Of a DNA stretch of 64,000 nucleotides, positions 34,005 through 44,540 are shown one piece after another (position 1 is the first letter of the stretch; the number at the start of each line of letters is the position of its first letter). Position numbers and translations under genes: made by a program. Origin of the DNA: Mycobacterium sp. IS-836 (GTDB lineage Bacteria > Actinomycetota > Actinomycetes > Mycobacteriales > Mycobacteriaceae). The notes under the pieces are model-generated. The model was not told the origin of the DNA. It worked only from the letters and a program-made list of their open reading frames with translations, and ran no database searches. Location of the stretch: positions 62,001-126,000 of the forward strand of contig NZ_MBEU01000017.1 of assembly GCF_001954275.1 (NCBI RefSeq). Reading direction: 5' to 3'.

Positions 34005-34325
34005 GTGTTGAGCCGTAAAGGTGGGACGGTGGCCGCGATATGCGGTGTGGCCGTTGTTACCTTGGCCGTCGCGGGTATTGGCGATTTCGACAAGCCGCTG
34101 ACCGTCGCAACGAGCGCATCATCCGGTGTGGCGCCGGCACCCCCGTCGCCCGGGCACAGCCCCGCTGGTGGCGGCGCGCTGCCGGTGCAACCTGTCGGTG
34201 GCGGCGGCTGCATCATCGGCTGGAACTGCGGGTGTCTTCGGTTCCAAACTTGTCCCACCCCGCACCCGCGTCCCGGCACTCAGCACGACCACCAACACAC
34301 TCCTTCTGGCGCTCAGACTCCGTAG
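34005..34325 (+). CDS. Small secreted Pro/Gly/His-rich protein
   Basis: A 106-residue protein from GTG 34005: a basic start (LSRKGG), a hydrophobic segment (TVAAICGVAVVTLAVAGIG) that can be a signal peptide or anchor, then a Pro/Gly/Ser-rich region with a CIIGWNCGCLRFQTC cluster of four cysteines and a His/Pro tail (HPRPGTQHDHQH). The cysteine cluster and histidines could bind metal or form disulfides outside the membrane. No family recognised. The 222 bases upstream show no further gene. Confidence 0.62.
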   Translation: MLSRKGGTVAAICGVAVVTLAVAGIGDFDKPLTVATSASSGVAPAPPSPGHSPAGGGALPVQPVGGGGCIIGWNCGCLRFQTCPTPHPRPGTQHDHQHTPSGAQTP

Positions 34326-34384
34326 TCGCTTCCCCACCAGTACGTGGCTGCCAAAACGACGCGCGCTTTTCCTATCATTTGGGA

Positions 34385-35995
34385 ATGAGCGCCGGCGGGC
34401 TGGACACCGTGGGCTCGCCGGCTTTCAGCGACGAGGACCCGGTCCGCTTCCGCGCGGCCGGCTGGTGGTCCGACACCACGCTGTCGGATGCGGTACGCCG
34501 CAACGCAATACGGTCGCCGGACCGTCCCGCCTATGTCGACCACGCCGGCACCTCGTTGACGTGGCGTGAATTCGACGATGCGGCAACCAATCTGGCCGAA
34601 CAACTGACCGCGACCGGCATCGCGCGGGGGGATCGAGTCGCGGTCTGGCACGGCGACTCCGCGGCGATTCACGCGCTGTTCGTGGCAATCGAACGCTGCG
34701 GCGCGGTGGTCGTCGGCGTCGGCGCGCGCGCCGGCACCCGCGAGGTCGCCGCGATACTGCGCGCTGCGCGGCCAAAGGTCCTGATCAGCGACCACCCGCG
34801 GCGCGAGCTCGCAGCGGGTATGACCATCGAGTCGATGACCTTGAGTCACGACGCGGGCGGCCTGCGCCTGGACATCGATGTGGAGCCCAGCTCACCGGGC
34901 ACCGATTCCGGGCTCGGTGCCGACGATGTCTTCCTGATCAACTCCACGTCCGGGACCACCGGGCTGCCCAAGTGCGTCGTGCACACGCAGAATCGGTGGT
35001 TCTACTTTCACCAGAAGGCCGTCGCGAACGGGCTGCTGACGCAAGACGACATCTTCTTGCCGGTCATACCCACGCCCTTTGGCTTCGGAATATGGACCAG
35101 CCACACCACGCCGATCCACCTCGGTGCCACCGCGGTAATCCTGGAACGCTTCGCACCGAAGACCGCATGTGAGGCGATAGCCCAGCACCGCGTCACCGTA
35201 TTGTGCTGTGTCAGTACGCAATTGACGATGCTAATGGCCGACCCCGCCTGCCGGGAGTACGACCTCAGCACCTTGCGGGTCGTCTTCGCCGGCGGCGAGG
35301 CGTTACCGTATCGGCCTGCCGTCGACTTCGAGCGACTCACGGGCGCAAAGATTCTGCAGTTCTACGGCTCGAACGAGACCGGACTGCTCAGCGGAACCAC
35401 GCTGGACGACTCGCCGCAGCGCCGGCTCCGCACCGGGGGCAGGATCGTGCCCGAGATGGCGGTCCGGCTCTTCGACGGCGACCGCGACGTCACCGGAACG
35501 GGGCGTGGGCAGCCCGCATGCCGCGGCCCGGCGACGAGCCTGGGCTACCTCGACGGCATCGACCACGACCAGCTGTTCACCAGCGACGGTTGGATGCGCA
35601 TGGGCGACATCTGCGAAATCGACGCGGACGGTTACCTGAGTGTCACGGGCCGAACATCCGACTTCATCGTGCGAGGCGGCAAGAACATCAGCGCCGCACA
35701 GGTCGAGGACGCGGTGATGACGCACCCCGCGATCGCGCTCGCGGCCGCGGTGGCCATGCCCGATGCGGTGTTCGGCGAAAAAGTCTGCCTCTACGCCGAA
35801 CTCGCAGATTCGCAGGCCATCGACTTGCCCGAACTCGTCAACCACCTGCTGGCACTGGGGGTTTCCAAGGAACTGCTGCCGGAACGACTCATCGTCGTCG
35901 ACGAACTTCCCCGATCGTCCGGAGGAAAGATCGCCAAAGGCGAGCTCCGCCGCGATATCCGAGTAAGGATGGAGGCCGATCATGAACGCTCCTGA
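34385..35995 (+). CDS. Acyl-CoA synthetase-like AMP ligase
   Basis: A 536-residue ANL ligase with TSGTTGLPK (188-196), QFYGSNETGLLS, GWMRMGDICEI with hinge GRTSDFIVRGGKN, and a C-terminal SSGGKIAKGELRR carrying the catalytic Lys. It differs from long-chain FadDs and is nearer to cyclohexanecarboxylate or benzoate-type ligases by general look, which is inference. It overlaps the class II aldolase gene by 14 bases and starts a three-gene operon. A TATCAT box precedes the start. Confidence 0.87.
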   Translation: MSAGGLDTVGSPAFSDEDPVRFRAAGWWSDTTLSDAVRRNAIRSPDRPAYVDHAGTSLTWREFDDAATNLAEQLTATGIARGDRVAVWHGDSAAIHALFVAIERCGAVVVGVGARAGTREVAAILRAARPKVLISDHPRRELAAGMTIESMTLSHDAGGLRLDIDVEPSSPGTDSGLGADDVFLINSTSGTTGLPKCVVHTQNRWFYFHQKAVANGLLTQDDIFLPVIPTPFGFGIWTSHTTPIHLGATAVILERFAPKTACEAIAQHRVTVLCCVSTQLTMLMADPACREYDLSTLRVVFAGGEALPYRPAVDFERLTGAKILQFYGSNETGLLSGTTLDDSPQRRLRTGGRIVPEMAVRLFDGDRDVTGTGRGQPACRGPATSLGYLDGIDHDQLFTSDGWMRMGDICEIDADGYLSVTGRTSDFIVRGGKNISAAQVEDAVMTHPAIALAAAVAMPDAVFGEKVCLYAELADSQAIDLPELVNHLLALGVSKELLPERLIVVDELPRSSGGKIAKGELRRDIRVRMEADHERS

Positions 35996-36752
35996 GGCAC
36001 GGCGAGGTGGTCTGGAGGTGTGGGCGCCCTCCGTGGTGCCCCCGATCCCGGAACTGTCCGACGAGCAGGCGCTCGCGGTGGCGTTTCGCCACCTGGCCGG
36101 CATTGGCTTCGCCGAGAACATGGCCGGACACATCACCTGGCAGCCCGATGGGCACACCGACATGTTCGTCAACCCGTGGGGACTGTGGTGGGCCGAACTC
36201 ACCGCCTCGGATATCTGCGTGGTCGACGGCGACGCGCGGGTAGTGCGGGGCCGTTGGGACGTGACGCCCGCGATCCACATCCACACCGAACTGCACCGGG
36301 TCCGCGAAGACGCCCGGGTCGTCATCCACAACCACCCCTACTATGTCTGCGTGCTGGCCGCGCTCGGCAGGCTGCCCGAATTGGTGCACCAGACCGGTTC
36401 GCTCTTTCTGGATGACCTGTGTCTGGTCGACACGTACGACGGCGAAATCGACACCCCCGCCCGTGCGGCCGATCTCGCTGCCCGCATCGGCGGCGCCAAC
36501 CTGACGATTCTGGCCAACCACGGCGTCATCGCGACCGGAAGCAACCTGGCCCAAGCGGTCTATCGCGCGGCATCGATCGAACGGGTCTGCAAGCTGGCCT
36601 ACGACGTCATGCTCACCGGCGCCGCGCCGGTGAAGATGACCTGGCCGGACATGGCGGGCATGCAACGGTCGCTGATCGAACGGGCCGCCGACGTGTACTG
36701 GGCGGGGGCGGTCCGCATGGCCATCAAGGCCGATCCCGATGTGCTCAGGTGA
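35982..36752 (+). CDS. Class II aldolase/adducin-family protein
   Basis: A 256-residue zinc-dependent aldolase-type protein: Glu104 (HTELH), His116 and His118 (HNHP) and His180 (NHG) match the metal and catalytic set of fuculose-phosphate aldolase and its decarboxylase relatives. It probably cleaves or decarboxylates a small hydroxy- or keto-acid. The ATG is preceded by GGAGG and sits inside the ligase gene's end. Followed, after a repeat-bearing gap of 109 bases, by an amidohydrolase. Confidence 0.88.
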   Translation: MNAPEARRGGLEVWAPSVVPPIPELSDEQALAVAFRHLAGIGFAENMAGHITWQPDGHTDMFVNPWGLWWAELTASDICVVDGDARVVRGRWDVTPAIHIHTELHRVREDARVVIHNHPYYVCVLAALGRLPELVHQTGSLFLDDLCLVDTYDGEIDTPARAADLAARIGGANLTILANHGVIATGSNLAQAVYRAASIERVCKLAYDVMLTGAAPVKMTWPDMAGMQRSLIERAADVYWAGAVRMAIKADPDVLR

Positions 36753-36765
36753 ACGTCCGCGTTCA

Positions 36766-36840
36766 GTGTGCACCCAGGGCGGCGACACGCCGGGCGGCAT
36801 CGCCCTCACCGCACACTCGAAGCCATCACCGCACACTCGA
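36766..36840. repeat. Intergenic repeat, copy 1 (20-bp period)
   Basis: A GTGTGCAC box at 36766-36773 is followed by two direct copies of TCACCGCACACTCGA at 36806-36820 and 36826-36840, spaced 20 bases with AGCCA between. GTGTGC and GCACAC are inverted with respect to each other. The same design recurs at 43422-43496. It lies wholly between two genes. Confidence 0.6.
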
Positions 36841-36861
36841 CGTGAAAGGCGATCGCAGACC

Positions 36862-38130
36862 ATGAAATCGATCGACGAGTTGGCCGCCAATCTGAACTTC
36901 ACCACCGCCAGGACCGGTGAGGATCGCTCCGTCACGTTTCTTCCGGACCCGCCCCGCGCACCCCGGCGCTACACGGTGATCTCGGTGGACGATCACATCG
37001 TCGAACCGCCGGATACGTTCGCCGGACGCCTGCCCCGCAAGTTCGCCGATCGTGCGCCCAAAGTGGTGGACACCGCGGAAGGCGGGCAGACGTGGGTCTA
37101 CGACGGCCGCGAATTGCCCAATGTCGGGTTCAACGCCGTGGTGGGGCGGCCGGTGGCCGAATACGGATTCGAGCCCGTCAGATTCGACGAGATGCGCAGG
37201 GGCGCATGGGATATCCATGAGCGCGTCAAAGACATGGACCTCAACGGCATCTACGCATCGCTCAACTTTCCGTCGTTCCTGCCGGGGTTCGCCGGGCAGC
37301 GGCTGCAACAGGTGACCACGGATCGCGACCTCGCGCTGGCCGCCGTGCGCGCCTGGAACGATTGGCACCTCGAGGTGTGGGCGGGGTCCTATCCCGAACG
37401 GATCATTCCCTGCCAGCTGCCGTGGCTGCTGGACCCGGAGCTGGGCGCACAGATGATTCGCGAGAACGCCGAGCGTGGATTTCACGCGGTGACGTTCAGC
37501 GAGAACCCCGCGATGCTCGGATTGCCGAGCATCCACTCGGGTCATTGGGATCCAATGATCGCGGCATGCGCCGAGACCGGCACCGTCGTCAATCTCCACA
37601 TCGGTTCGTCGGGCTCGTCGCCGTCCACCACCGACGACGCGCCGCCGGACGTGCAGGGCGTGCTGTTCTTCGCCTACGCGATCTCGGCGGCGGTCGACTG
37701 GTTGTACTCCGGCCTGCCCAGCAGGTTCCCGGAACTCAAAATCTGCTTGTCCGAGGGCGGAATCGGCTGGGTGGCAGGTTTACTCGACCGCCTCGATCAC
37801 ATGCTCAGCTATCACGCAATGTACGGCACCTGGCAGGCGCTCGGCGAGAGTCTGTCGCCCGCAGAGGTTTTCACCCGCAACTTCTGGTTCTGCGCGGTGG
37901 AGGACAAGTCCTCGTTCGTGCAACGCGACCGGATCGGTGTGGACAACATCATGTTGGAAGCCGACTATCCACATTGCGACTCGACGTGGCCGCACACTCA
38001 ACAAACGATCCACGAAGAAATCGGTGACCTACCGGCCGATGCGATCCGCAAGTTCACCTGGGAGAACGCGTCGCGCCTGTACCAGCACCCGGTGCCGGTC
38101 GAGGTACAGCAGAATCCCGACGCATTCTGA
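36862..38130 (+). CDS. Amidohydrolase-2 family protein
   Basis: A 422-residue TIM-barrel metal hydrolase of the ACMSD-like group. SVDDHIVEP (41-49) supplies the first metal motif, NLHIG the barrel His, and ADYPHCDSTWPHT the late Asp/His region. Members hydrolyse or decarboxylate ring-opened and aromatic acids. Mycobacteria carry many of these in catabolic clusters. ATG 36862 follows GAAAGGCGATCG. Likely continues the pathway of the ligase and aldolase genes. Confidence 0.88.
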   Translation: MKSIDELAANLNFTTARTGEDRSVTFLPDPPRAPRRYTVISVDDHIVEPPDTFAGRLPRKFADRAPKVVDTAEGGQTWVYDGRELPNVGFNAVVGRPVAEYGFEPVRFDEMRRGAWDIHERVKDMDLNGIYASLNFPSFLPGFAGQRLQQVTTDRDLALAAVRAWNDWHLEVWAGSYPERIIPCQLPWLLDPELGAQMIRENAERGFHAVTFSENPAMLGLPSIHSGHWDPMIAACAETGTVVNLHIGSSGSSPSTTDDAPPDVQGVLFFAYAISAAVDWLYSGLPSRFPELKICLSEGGIGWVAGLLDRLDHMLSYHAMYGTWQALGESLSPAEVFTRNFWFCAVEDKSSFVQRDRIGVDNIMLEADYPHCDSTWPHTQQTIHEEIGDLPADAIRKFTWENASRLYQHPVPVEVQQNPDAF

Positions 38131-38169
38131 CGGCCGCGCTGGTGTGGCCTCTTCGCTCGCGTTTTGGGC

Positions 38170-38205
38170 CGCCGATGCCGGGGTAACCCCCCTTCGGCGA
38201 TTTTG
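38170..38205 (+). terminator. Hairpin with T run after the amidohydrolase gene
   Basis: CGCCGA (38170-38175) pairs with TCGGCG (38194-38199), with an inner GGGGT/ACCCC stem, followed by ATTTTG. It lies 40 bases after the amidohydrolase stop and before the kinase gene. Confidence 0.55.
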
Positions 38206-38253
38206 CGGCCGGTCGCGCGTCGTCACTGAAGTCGCACAGAGTGGGCGGGGCAG

Positions 38254-39432
38254 ATGAATACTCTCGTGTTGCTCGCTGGCCGGTACGAGATGCACAGCAG
38301 GCTGGGCCTTGGTGGCATGGCCGAGGTTCGCGACGGCTGGGACACCCGATTGCACCGGCCGGTCGCCATCAAACTCCTGCACCCGGCGCTGAGTGCCCAG
38401 AAAGGCATCCGGAACCGGTTCGACGCCGAGGCGCGCGCGGCCGCGGCGCTCAACCACCCGAACATCGTCGCCGTGCACGACATCGGCGAGCACGACGGCA
38501 CACCGTTCATCGTGATGGAACGGTTGCCCGGAGAGAGCCTGGCCGACGAGATTGCCGCCGGTCCGCTCTCGCCGGCGCGGACCCATGCCATGCTCGACAA
38601 CGTCCTCGCCGCGCTGACGGCGGCGCACAACGCCGCGATCCTGCACCGCGATATCAAACCCGGAAACATCCTGCTCGCAGCGGGCGGCGAGATCATGAAG
38701 GTCGCGGACTTCGGGATCGCCAAGACCCCGGAGGCCACCAACACGCTGACCGGCCACATCGTCGGGACCATCGCGTATCTGAGCCCCGAGCGTCTCGCCG
38801 GTGCGCCCGCGTGCGTGGCCGACGACCTCTATGCGGTCGGTGTCGTCGGCTATGAAGCGCTCGCCGGGCATCGCCCGTTCCCGCAAGAGAACGTGGCCGC
38901 GCTGGCCAGCGCCATCTTGCATGGTCGGCCGCCCCCACTTGCCGGGCTGCGGCCCGACGTCCATCCCGGCCTGATAGCGGTGATCGAACGCGCGATGGCC
39001 CGTGACCCGCGACAGCGGTTTGACAGCGCCGAGGAGATGCGGGCCGCCCTGCACGGCGGTCCGATCGCGCCCGCGGCGGGCGTGCGGGTCGCCCCGCCGC
39101 GGCGTCCAGCCACCAAGGTGCTGGACGGTCCGCCACCCGGGTTGGTCACGAACACGTTTTTCCCTGCGCTAGTCCCGCCGATGACGGTCACCCGCAGGAA
39201 GGTGCTGGGTGCCCTGGCGGTCTTGGCCGTCCTGATCCTGATCCCGCTGGCGTTCGCGCTCGATGCGTCGTCCTCGCACGCGCCCACCAAACCCGTGACC
39301 ACCAGCACGCCCGTGCCCGTTCCCGTCAGCAATCCCGCGCCGCCGCCGACGCCGACGGCACCGCCTCCGGCCCCGCCATGGCACGGCCCCGGCAAAGGCC
39401 ACGGCAAGGGGCACGGCGGCGGGGGAGACTAG
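38254..39432 (+). CDS. Membrane Ser/Thr protein kinase (PknA/B/F family)
   Basis: A 392-residue Hanks-type kinase. Gly-rich loop GLGGMAEV (18-25), Lys40, HRDIKPGN (131-138, catalytic Asp133), DFG (152-154), Thr residues in the activation loop (ATNTLTGHIVGT) and SPER (177-180) are intact. One membrane helix at about 316-336 follows a basic juxtamembrane segment. The outside part is only 55 residues, Pro/Thr-rich and ending in GKGHGKGHGGGG, without PASTA or NHL domains, so its signal is unclear; the His/Gly tail might bind metal. Preceded by a terminator, so it is transcribed alone. Confidence 0.93.
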   Translation: MNTLVLLAGRYEMHSRLGLGGMAEVRDGWDTRLHRPVAIKLLHPALSAQKGIRNRFDAEARAAAALNHPNIVAVHDIGEHDGTPFIVMERLPGESLADEIAAGPLSPARTHAMLDNVLAALTAAHNAAILHRDIKPGNILLAAGGEIMKVADFGIAKTPEATNTLTGHIVGTIAYLSPERLAGAPACVADDLYAVGVVGYEALAGHRPFPQENVAALASAILHGRPPPLAGLRPDVHPGLIAVIERAMARDPRQRFDSAEEMRAALHGGPIAPAAGVRVAPPRRPATKVLDGPPPGLVTNTFFPALVPPMTVTRRKVLGALAVLAVLILIPLAFALDASSSHAPTKPVTTSTPVPVPVSNPAPPPTPTAPPPAPPWHGPGKGHGKGHGGGGD

Positions 39433-39453
39433 CGACCGCGCGCGGGGCGCCGA

Positions 39454-40473
39454 TCAGAGCTCGGAAGCCAATCGTCGCAGAATGTCGGCCGTCGGCTCCG
39501 CGGTCGCGTGGCGGTACCCGGTGCCCGCCCACAGATGGACGTAGTCGGGTTTGCCTGCGGCCGCGGCGGCTTTGCGCATTGCGGTGGTGAGGTAGTGAAT
39601 CGCCGGATAGCCCAGGGGCGCCTCCGCCTCGTGCGCGTCGATGAACGCGTTGCGCAGGCCGCGGGCCGGCCGGCCGGTGAAGGCGCGAGTGATCACCGTC
39701 TCGGTGTATGCGGGGTCGGTGAGGGCCGCCTGGTGGGTGGCCGAGGCGCCGCTTTCGGCGGCACGAAGCAGGACCGTTCCGACCGCTGCCGCCGCGGCGC
39801 CCGCGCGAATGACGTCGGCCACCGCGGCCGGAGTGGCGAGCCCACCGGTGGCGATCACGGGCAACGGCACGGCCGCGGTGATCTGTTTGACGAGGTCGGC
39901 GATCGGGACCGGCGTCAACGGTGTCCGCGGCGAAAGCGTGGCCGAATGCCCGCCCGCGGCCGCCGCCTGCACGGCAAGCATGTCGACGCCCGCCTCGTGG
40001 GCTTGGGTCGCCTCCTCGACGGTTGTAACCGTTTGAACGACAACGCTATTCGCCTGTTGCAGCGCGGCGATCACGCCGCGCGGTGGTATCCCGAACGTGA
40101 ACGACACCATCGGCACCGGATCGTCGAGCAACAGCGTGATCTTCTCGTCGAAGGCGTCGACGTCCTCGATCGGCTCGGACGGCACGGTCACGCCGAACTG
40201 GTCGGCCTCCCTCTGGATGGTTGCGGCGTACACCCGATAGCTGTCGGGGTCAACCGGTAGCGGATTGGGGGCAAACAGGTTGATACCGAACGGGATTCCC
40301 TCGGTGCGAACGCTCTTGATCTCGGCTTCGACAGCCTCCACCCGCTTGTAGCCGGCCGCGAGGAAACCCAGACCACCCGCGCGGGTCGCCGCCGACACCA
40401 TCGCCGGGGTCGTCGGGCCACCCGACATTGGGGCGGCGACCAACGGAATGGACATCCCAAACTGCTGCAGCAT
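39454..40473 (-). CDS. Nitronate monooxygenase / 2-nitropropane dioxygenase-like
   Basis: A 339-residue FMN TIM-barrel enzyme. Family marks are PLVAAPMSGGPTTP, AGGLGFLAAGY, the catalytic His176 in AAGGHSA, and the phosphate site VIATGGLATP with AAAAAVGT. It oxidises alkyl nitronates or acts on related carbanions; mycobacteria carry several. ATG 40473 begins the conserved sequence, and the longer frame upstream overlaps the sulfatase promoter. Divergent from the sulfatase. Confidence 0.9.
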   Translation of the reverse strand: MLQQFGMSIPLVAAPMSGGPTTPAMVSAATRAGGLGFLAAGYKRVEAVEAEIKSVRTEGIPFGINLFAPNPLPVDPDSYRVYAATIQREADQFGVTVPSEPIEDVDAFDEKITLLLDDPVPMVSFTFGIPPRGVIAALQQANSVVVQTVTTVEEATQAHEAGVDMLAVQAAAAGGHSATLSPRTPLTPVPIADLVKQITAAVPLPVIATGGLATPAAVADVIRAGAAAAAVGTVLLRAAESGASATHQAALTDPAYTETVITRAFTGRPARGLRNAFIDAHEAEAPLGYPAIHYLTTAMRKAAAAAGKPDYVHLWAGTGYRHATAEPTADILRRLASEL

Positions 40474-40480
40474 CCAATGA

Positions 40481-42169
<1,689 letters not shown>

Positions 42170-42193
42170 AATCACCACGTACGCTGAGCGCTG

Positions 42194-43417
42194 ATGGTCG
42201 ACGAAATTACGTGCGCGATTATCGGCGGCGGCCCGGCCGGGATGATCCTCGGGCTGTTATTGGCTCGGGCGGGTGTGGACGTCACCCTGCTGGAAAAGCA
42301 CGGCGACTTCCTGCGCGACTTCCGCGGCGACACCGTGCATCCCACCACGCTGCGGCTGCTCGACGAGCTGGGCTTGTGGGAGCGCTTCTCGGAGCTGGAC
42401 TACAGCGAGGTCCGCAAGGCGAAGTTCGAGTCGAATGGCCGCTCGGTGACGTACGTCGACTTCGAGCGGCTGCGCCAACCCCATCCCTTCATCGCCATGG
42501 TGCCGCAGTGGGACCTCCTCAACCTGCTGGCCGAGGCCGCCGAGGCCGAGCCGACCTTCACGTTGCGGATGAAGACCGAAGTCACCGGGTTGCTGTGGGA
42601 AGGCGGCAAGGTCGCCGGCGTGCGCTACGAAGGGCCCGAGGGCCCGGGTGAATTGCGGGCCGAGCTGACGGTGGCGTGCGACGGCCGGTGGTCGATCGCG
42701 CGGCGTGACGCCGGACTCAAGACCAAAGAATTCCCGGTGAACTTCGACGTGTGGTGGTTCAGGTTGCCGCGGGACGGCGATGAGCAATTCACCTTCTTGC
42801 CTCGCTTGGCCCCCGGCAAGGCCCTCGTCGTGATCCCGCGCAAAGGCTACGACCAGATCGCCTACCTCGGGCCCAAGGGGGCCGACGCGCAGTTGCGCGC
42901 ACGCGGCATCGAGGCCTTCCGGCGCGACGTCGACGCGCTACTGCCCGATGCGGGCGTGTCGGTAGCGGCGCTCACCTCCATGGACGACATCAAGCACCTC
43001 GACGTCCACGTGAATCGGTTGCGCCGCTGGCACACCGACGGGCTGCTGTGCATCGGCGACGCCGCGCACGCGATGTCTCCGCTGGGCGGGGTCGGCATCA
43101 ATCTGGCCGTCCAAGACGCCGTCGCGGCGGCGACGATCCTGGCCGAACCGCTGCGGCGGCACCGCGTCACGGATCGCGACCTGGCCGCCGTCCGGCGGCG
43201 CCGGGTCGTTCCCACCGTGGTGACCCAGGCGGTGCAACGGGTGTTGCAGAGGGGGCTGCTTGGCCCGCTGCTGCGCGGCGCGGACCCCACCCCACCGGAC
43301 GCCCTGCTGGGCCTGGTGCAGCGGCTGCCGTGGCTGTCGGTGGTGCCCGCATATTTCGTCGGCGTCGGGGTTCGACCCGAGCACGCGCCCGCATTCGCGC
43401 GGCGCGGATCCGCCTGA
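42194..43417 (+). CDS. FAD-dependent aromatic monooxygenase (PHBH fold)
   Basis: A 407-residue group A flavoprotein: GGGPAG (11-16), the RGDTVHP segment, DG motif CDGRWS (162-167) and GDAAHAMSPLGGVG (from 288) are the three fingerprint motifs. It resembles UbiH/PHBH-like hydroxylases that use NAD(P)H to hydroxylate phenols or quinols. The C-terminal 60 residues are Arg/Leu-rich and hydrophobic in places, which may touch the membrane. Starts 24 bases after the sulfatase; the two may handle one sulfated aromatic. Confidence 0.9.
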   Translation: MVDEITCAIIGGGPAGMILGLLLARAGVDVTLLEKHGDFLRDFRGDTVHPTTLRLLDELGLWERFSELDYSEVRKAKFESNGRSVTYVDFERLRQPHPFIAMVPQWDLLNLLAEAAEAEPTFTLRMKTEVTGLLWEGGKVAGVRYEGPEGPGELRAELTVACDGRWSIARRDAGLKTKEFPVNFDVWWFRLPRDGDEQFTFLPRLAPGKALVVIPRKGYDQIAYLGPKGADAQLRARGIEAFRRDVDALLPDAGVSVAALTSMDDIKHLDVHVNRLRRWHTDGLLCIGDAAHAMSPLGGVGINLAVQDAVAAATILAEPLRRHRVTDRDLAAVRRRRVVPTVVTQAVQRVLQRGLLGPLLRGADPTPPDALLGLVQRLPWLSVVPAYFVGVGVRPEHAPAFARRGSA

Positions 43418-43421
43418 CCGG

Positions 43422-43496
43422 GTGTGCACTGAGGGATTTTGCGTGTGCGCGTGGGGCGCCGTGGACGCACACTCGAAGCCCTGGACGCACACTCGA
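43422..43496. repeat. Intergenic repeat, copy 2 (20-bp period)
   Basis: GTGTGCACT at 43422 is followed by GTGTGCG (43443) and two direct copies of TGGACGCACACTCGA at 43462-43476 and 43482-43496, spaced 20 bases with AGCCC between. The core GCACACTCGA(A)GCC and the order of elements match copy 1 at 36766-36840, and the total length is the same. Confidence 0.6.
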
Positions 43497-43539
43497 CGGG
43501 CGCAGCGGAATGAGCCGCGTCAGCTGCTAGCGTCGGTTC

Positions 43540-44535
43540 GTGTCTGAACTCTTACGGATCGGCATTCTCGGCGCGGCCCGCATCGCGCCGTTGGCGCTCA
43601 CCAACCCCGCCAAGGACAACGCCGAGGTCGACGTGGCCGCCGTCGCGGCGCGCGACGTGGCGCGTGCCCAAGCCTTCGCCGCCAAGCACCACATCGCGCG
43701 GGTGCACGACGACTACGACAAGCTGATCGCCGACCCGGGCATCGATGCCGTCTACAACCCGCTGCCGAATGGCTTGCACGGCAAGTGGACCCGCGCCGCG
43801 CTCGCGGCCGGCAAACACGTGCTGTGCGAAAAACCGTTCACCGCCAACGCCGCCGAGGCCCGCGAGATCGCCGAACTGGCCGCGAAGTCGGATCGGGTGG
43901 CGATGGAGGCGTTTCACTACCGCTACCACCCGCTGACATTGCGGGTCGAGCAGATCATCGCGTCGGGGGAGCTGGGCAAGCTCCAGCGGGTGGAGGCCGC
44001 GCTGTGTTTCCCGCTGCCGAAGTTCTCCGACATCCGCTACAACTATTCGCTCGCCGGCGGCGCGACAATGGACGCCGGCTGCTACGCGGTGCACATGGTG
44101 CGTACGTTCGGCGGTTCGACCCCGGAAGTCGTTTCCGCACAAGCGAAATTGCGCGATCCCCGCGTCGACCGGGCCATGACCGCCGAGTTGCGGTTCGCCG
44201 ATGGGCACACCGGCCAGATTCGCTGCTCGATGTGGTCGACGCGCCTGCTGCAGATCAGCGCCAAGGTCGTTGGCGACCGGGGCGAGCTACGGGTGCTCAA
44301 CCCGGTGATGCCCGCTTATTTTCATCGGCTCTCCATTCGTTCGCCGGCCGGCAAACGCACCGAGCGATTCCCGCGCCGCGCGTCGTACGCGTATCAGCTC
44401 GACGCTTTCACCGCGGCGGTGCTGCGCGGTGAGCCGATCAAGACGACACCTGAGGACGCGATCGAGAACATGAGCGTGATCGATGCCATCTATAGCGCCG
44501 CCGGCCTCCCGCTGCGCGAGCCGACCCGATCGTAA
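43540..44535 (+). CDS. Gfo/Idh/MocA-family oxidoreductase
   Basis: A 331-residue NAD(P)-dependent dehydrogenase. The N-terminal Rossmann fold (GILGAARIAP) is followed by CEKPF (Glu97-Lys98-Pro99), the family signature with the catalytic Lys, AFHYRYHP and a C-terminal alpha/beta domain with GGATMDAGCYAVH. Close relatives act on sugars, inositols or trans-dihydrodiols. GTG 43540 fits the conserved start. Converges on the TIM-barrel isomerase gene five bases away. Confidence 0.9.
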   Translation: MSELLRIGILGAARIAPLALTNPAKDNAEVDVAAVAARDVARAQAFAAKHHIARVHDDYDKLIADPGIDAVYNPLPNGLHGKWTRAALAAGKHVLCEKPFTANAAEAREIAELAAKSDRVAMEAFHYRYHPLTLRVEQIIASGELGKLQRVEAALCFPLPKFSDIRYNYSLAGGATMDAGCYAVHMVRTFGGSTPEVVSAQAKLRDPRVDRAMTAELRFADGHTGQIRCSMWSTRLLQISAKVVGDRGELRVLNPVMPAYFHRLSIRSPAGKRTERFPRRASYAYQLDAFTAAVLRGEPIKTTPEDAIENMSVIDAIYSAAGLPLREPTRS

Positions 44536-44540
44536 CCCGT

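Noticed and set aside
36806..36840. Intergenic direct repeats considered as a CRISPR array
   Set aside because: Only two 15-base units with a 5-base gap, and no cas genes anywhere in the window.
39148..39160. A GAACACGTT-like string resembling a KstR half-operator
   Set aside because: It lies inside the kinase coding sequence and lacks the full palindrome.
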